Assembly: GCF_000967265.1 (NCBI RefSeq) | Contig: NZ_KQ033885.1 | Location: forward strand, 1,221,538 to 1,285,537 | From: Bifidobacterium mellis | Lineage (GTDB): Bacteria; Actinomycetota; Actinomycetes; Actinomycetales; Bifidobacteriaceae | Reading direction: 5' to 3' | Length of the DNA: 64,000 bases | Part shown: positions 61,582 through 64,000 of the stretch, in pieces | Position numbering within the stretch: the first letter of the stretch is position 1 | Layout: each line of letters opens with the position of its first letter | Notes under the pieces: generated by a model | The model's input: only the letters and a program-made list of their open reading frames with translations | Databases searched by the model: none | What the model was told of the DNA's origin: nothing | Translations under genes and position numbers: made by a program

Positions 61582-62741
61582 CTGCTAGCCGCTTACTGCT
61601 GATTAGTAGTTAATTAAAAATAGTGTCTTAAATAAGTCAAACCTGATTCTAAACTGAACTTGCTAGTTATTCATTTACCCCAATTTCAGGAAGTTAAATT
61701 CGAACATATACCAGATTGCTCGCGTATACTGGAATTACACATTTCTCCTACCGCACTCTTTTTAAGAAAGATTGCAAGGCTACAAATCAGTATACAACCG
61801 GCCAAATCAGTGGAATATAAATTCCGATAAAATCAGTAAAATAAAACTACCCCTGGAACCGATAGCTTGTATATAAAGATTACTTCCAACGAGCGATATA
61901 GGAATAAGGTCATATTGCTTTTTCGCGCATACAGTCACTACAGTGTTAAAGGATAAGGAATGACTCTATCATTAACAGCAAATCCTTTGAATCATAGCCG
62001 ATATTATCAATTAAGCAAAGAATCAAGCATAATAAAGTAATTATCGGTAGCTTCCCGGATAGGTAAGGAGCTAAAGAGCAAACGACGATAAACCGTGTAT
62101 GCGCATATTGCAGGCAGCTTTTTAATTGACTCACCACTAAACTACAAAACAAGATATTAATACGCTAAGACAGCATGTAAGTTGCTATGCTTATCTATAC
62201 GTGATAAGTAAGAATAAATCGTAGTCACCGTTAAAAAGTTGTACGTTTATCAAATAGGCAAACACAACCTCAAAGGAGACTCTGTTCTTTAACTATATGG
62301 AGCCTAGACTGAATTGAAGAACATTGTACAAGCTCTTGACCAAAGTGAAGAATCAGACTTTTCTCAAATCAATTTCTTCTATAGATCAGAAACCCTAAAA
62401 GAAAATAAAAGATGTGAGCAATTTGAAAAAGTGAGATATAAAATAAGATTTAACTCTAACCCTGTGAATTCCAAACACACGAAGCTTTACAGACGGAAGA
62501 TAAGCCAACTTAGAAGGCAACAAGGTTTTAAGACCAAATAATGTTCGAATCTATTGAACAGGACTAATTCTTTAAGAAGCCTTTTCAAGTTGTCTATTAC
62601 AACTATAGGTCTTTAAGAAAAGCTACCTAGCAATAAGCAATCACAACAAATTTACTTGTTTCTTATTTTGTTGGCTATCACACATATGAAAGTCCCCAAT
62701 TGGATTGGTGGCACAGCTTGTAAGGAGTATCATGTTTTTTT
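61582..62741. other. AT-rich region with no convincing gene (1.16 kb)
   Basis: Composition falls sharply right after the tRNA. Open frames at 61946-62152 (minus) and elsewhere lack ribosome sites. AAATCAGT occurs three times (61784, 61804, 61830). The stretch resembles decayed foreign DNA or a non-coding flank of a mobile island. A weak small open frame is listed separately. Confidence 0.6.
62314..62541 (+). CDS. Possible small basic protein, unrecognised
   Basis: The 75-codon frame (TTG start) encodes a lysine/arginine-rich peptide ending RRKISQLRRQQGFKTK. A good AAAGGAG lies at 62273 but too far from the start, and no family is recognised. It may be a chance frame in AT-rich DNA. Confidence 0.25.
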   Translation: MKNIVQALDQSEESDFSQINFFYRSETLKENKRCEQFEKVRYKIRFNSNPVNSKHTKLYRRKISQLRRQQGFKTK

Positions 62742-63797
62742 ATGTTAGGAAAATCAAGAGTAGAAGCCATAGATCTCTTTTGCGGTACTGGTGGTTTATC
62801 TCTTGGGCTCAAGCAAGGGGGGATTAACATTATTGCAGGTATTGATAATGCCGATGCCTGTGAATATCCATATAAGTATAATTTGAAAGCAAAATTCATC
62901 AAAGCCAGTGTAGCCGACATAACGGGTGCTGATCTAAATCAACTGTGGAACCAGTCTGAGATACGCTTACTTGCTGGATGCGCACCGTGTCAACCTTTCT
63001 CCAGCCAGAGACGCGGAGCTGACACCCGTAATGAAAAAGCATGGCCACTACTTAAAGAGTTCGGGAGATTAGTTGATGAAACACACCCGGAATTCGTCAC
63101 AATGGAAAATGTCCCAAACATCAGCTCTTCAATTGTATTCAATAATTTTGTTAATACTCTCAAATCTTTAGGATATACAGTTAAATACACGGTGTTATAT
63201 GGGCCTGACTATGGCCTCCCCCAAAAACGTAAAAGACTCGTCTTACTTGCAGGACTTGGCTACGAGGTGCAACTCCCTAAGCCAAAATATGAAAAAAACA
63301 ATTACCATACAGTATATGACGCAATTCATGATCTTCCGTCCCTTGCTTCTGGGGAGAGAGATCCAAACGATCCCTTGCACGCAGCAAGAAACCTTACACC
63401 ATTAAATTTGAAAAGACTACGCGCTTCCAGGCCTGGTGGTACGTGGTTGGACTGGCCAGAGGAGTTAAGATTAAACTGCCAAAAAACAGAAAAAGGGAAA
63501 ACCTTTAAGTCATTTTATGGGCGCATGCGTTGGGATGAGCCTTCTCCGACCATTACGACTCAGTTTTACAACCCCGGAGCTGGTCGGTTCACTCACCCAG
63601 AACAGGACCGATCATTGACTTTACGCGAAGCTTCTCGTTTACAAGGTTTCCCAGATTCTTATATCTTTAACGATCCAAATAAACCTATTGTTGTATCAAC
63701 AATAGGAAAATTGATAGGCAATGCGGTGCCTCCCGTATTTGGAGATGCAATTGCTCACGAGATTATTAAAGCACTAAATTCAAAGGAGAACAATTGA
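62742..63797 (+). CDS. DNA (cytosine-5-)-methyltransferase
   Basis: The 351-residue enzyme has all the main C5-methylase motifs: I IDLFCGTGGLSLGL (SAM binding), IV GCAPCQPFS with the catalytic Cys, VI MENVP, VIII QKRKRL, and IX/X RLQGFPDSYIF and GNAVPP. The variable region (about 200-270) sets the target, which cannot be read. GC content is well below the rest of the window. AAGGAG at 62722 is 4 bases from an ATG at 62732 that is out of frame by one T of a T7 run; the in-frame ATG at 62742 is 14 bases from it. The stop overlaps the next start (TTGA). Confidence 0.95.
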   Translation: MLGKSRVEAIDLFCGTGGLSLGLKQGGINIIAGIDNADACEYPYKYNLKAKFIKASVADITGADLNQLWNQSEIRLLAGCAPCQPFSSQRRGADTRNEKAWPLLKEFGRLVDETHPEFVTMENVPNISSSIVFNNFVNTLKSLGYTVKYTVLYGPDYGLPQKRKRLVLLAGLGYEVQLPKPKYEKNNYHTVYDAIHDLPSLASGERDPNDPLHAARNLTPLNLKRLRASRPGGTWLDWPEELRLNCQKTEKGKTFKSFYGRMRWDEPSPTITTQFYNPGAGRFTHPEQDRSLTLREASRLQGFPDSYIFNDPNKPIVVSTIGKLIGNAVPPVFGDAIAHEIIKALNSKENN

Positions 63798-64000
63798 GTG
63801 ATTCCCTCTATACATTAACTGTGGATATTGCAACTATTGATGCGTTAGGCAGAAATCTGTATTCAAACGCTGCCGCTGTGCTTACTGAATTTGTTGCAAA
63901 TTCTTGGGATGCCGACGCTAATTCAGTAAATATCCAATACGACCGCGATAATGATTTCATAAAGATATGTGATGATGGTTCGGGTATGGATTTGGAAAAA
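63794..64000 (+). CDS. GHKL ATPase of MutL/MORC type, 5' part
   Basis: The gene starts at a TTG at 63794 with AAAGGAG 6 bases upstream and overlaps the methylase stop by 4 bp; it runs off the right edge. The 69 residues seen contain the GHKL ATP-binding motifs: LTEFVANSWDADANSV (motif I, with the catalytic Glu and Asn in E-x-x-x-N) and IKICDDGSGMD (motif II, DxGxG). MORC-like GHKL ATPases are known to occur in bacterial restriction-modification loci. The rest of the protein, including any nuclease domain, is outside the window. Confidence 0.85.
   Translation, partial: MSDSLYTLTVDIATIDALGRNLYSNAAAVLTEFVANSWDADANSVNIQYDRDNDFIKICDDGSGMDLEK

Noticed and set aside
61946-62152. 68-codon hydrophobic frame on the minus strand
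   Set aside because: Lies in AT-rich DNA where such frames arise by chance; no ribosome site.

Overview
The window reads as a chromosomal segment of a high-GC actinobacterium. It is most likely a Bifidobacteriaceae member and probably a Bifidobacterium; this is an inference from gene content, not a measured identity. Supporting signs are a complete pupylation locus, a polyphosphate glucokinase, actinobacterial families (DUF3027, YwiC-like, LytR_C), ClpC, a HrcA/CIRCE-controlled groEL, and the conserved block efp-nusB-carAB-gmk / rpoZ-metK-priA-fmt. Most of the window is GC-rich with strong Shine-Dalgarno sites. The last 2.4 kb, after a tRNA-His gene, is AT-rich and looks acquired.

Layout: 1-5.5 kb is sugar and small-molecule metabolism: a cut GH3 glycosidase, an MFS sugar symporter, an aminotransferase, polyphosphate glucokinase, a nitroreductase and a histidine phosphatase. 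5.6-8.9 kb is a riboflavin-uptake operon: a promoter, an FMN riboswitch, ribU, and one protein fusing both ECF ATPases to EcfT. 9.2-20.6 kb holds stress and envelope genes: clpC with a candidate ClgR site, DUF3027, two cold-shock proteins, a TPM protein followed by a two-component system, a lone WXG100 protein, groEL under two phased CIRCE elements, and a LytR_C protein. 20.7-28.7 kb has ung, a MoxR/DUF58/VWA operon, and a coupled WXG-like/alpha-beta hydrolase pair. 28.8-33.2 kb has purB, a membrane protein with an apparent pseudokinase, and hup.

33.2-38.9 kb is the pupylation module (arc, dop, an inositol-monophosphatase-like gene, pup, pafA). It has no 20S proteasome genes, and the ATPase lacks the proteasome-docking tail. 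39-58.6 kb is housekeeping: fmt, a HAD protein, priA, metK, rpoZ, a divergent ilvD, gmk, carB, carA, nusB, efp, then tuf, fusA, rpsG and rpsL (the str genes).

58.6-61.6 kb is a transition zone with a 22-bp-period tandem repeat, DUF488, a YwiC-like protein, a deoxyinosine-type glycosylase, an ASCH protein and tRNA-His. Beyond it lie about 1.2 kb of AT-rich, nearly gene-free DNA, a DNA cytosine-5 methyltransferase whose start carries a T7 tract, and the beginning of a translationally coupled GHKL ATPase of MutL/MORC type. This last pair is the best candidate for an unusual restriction/defence system, but the window ends inside it.
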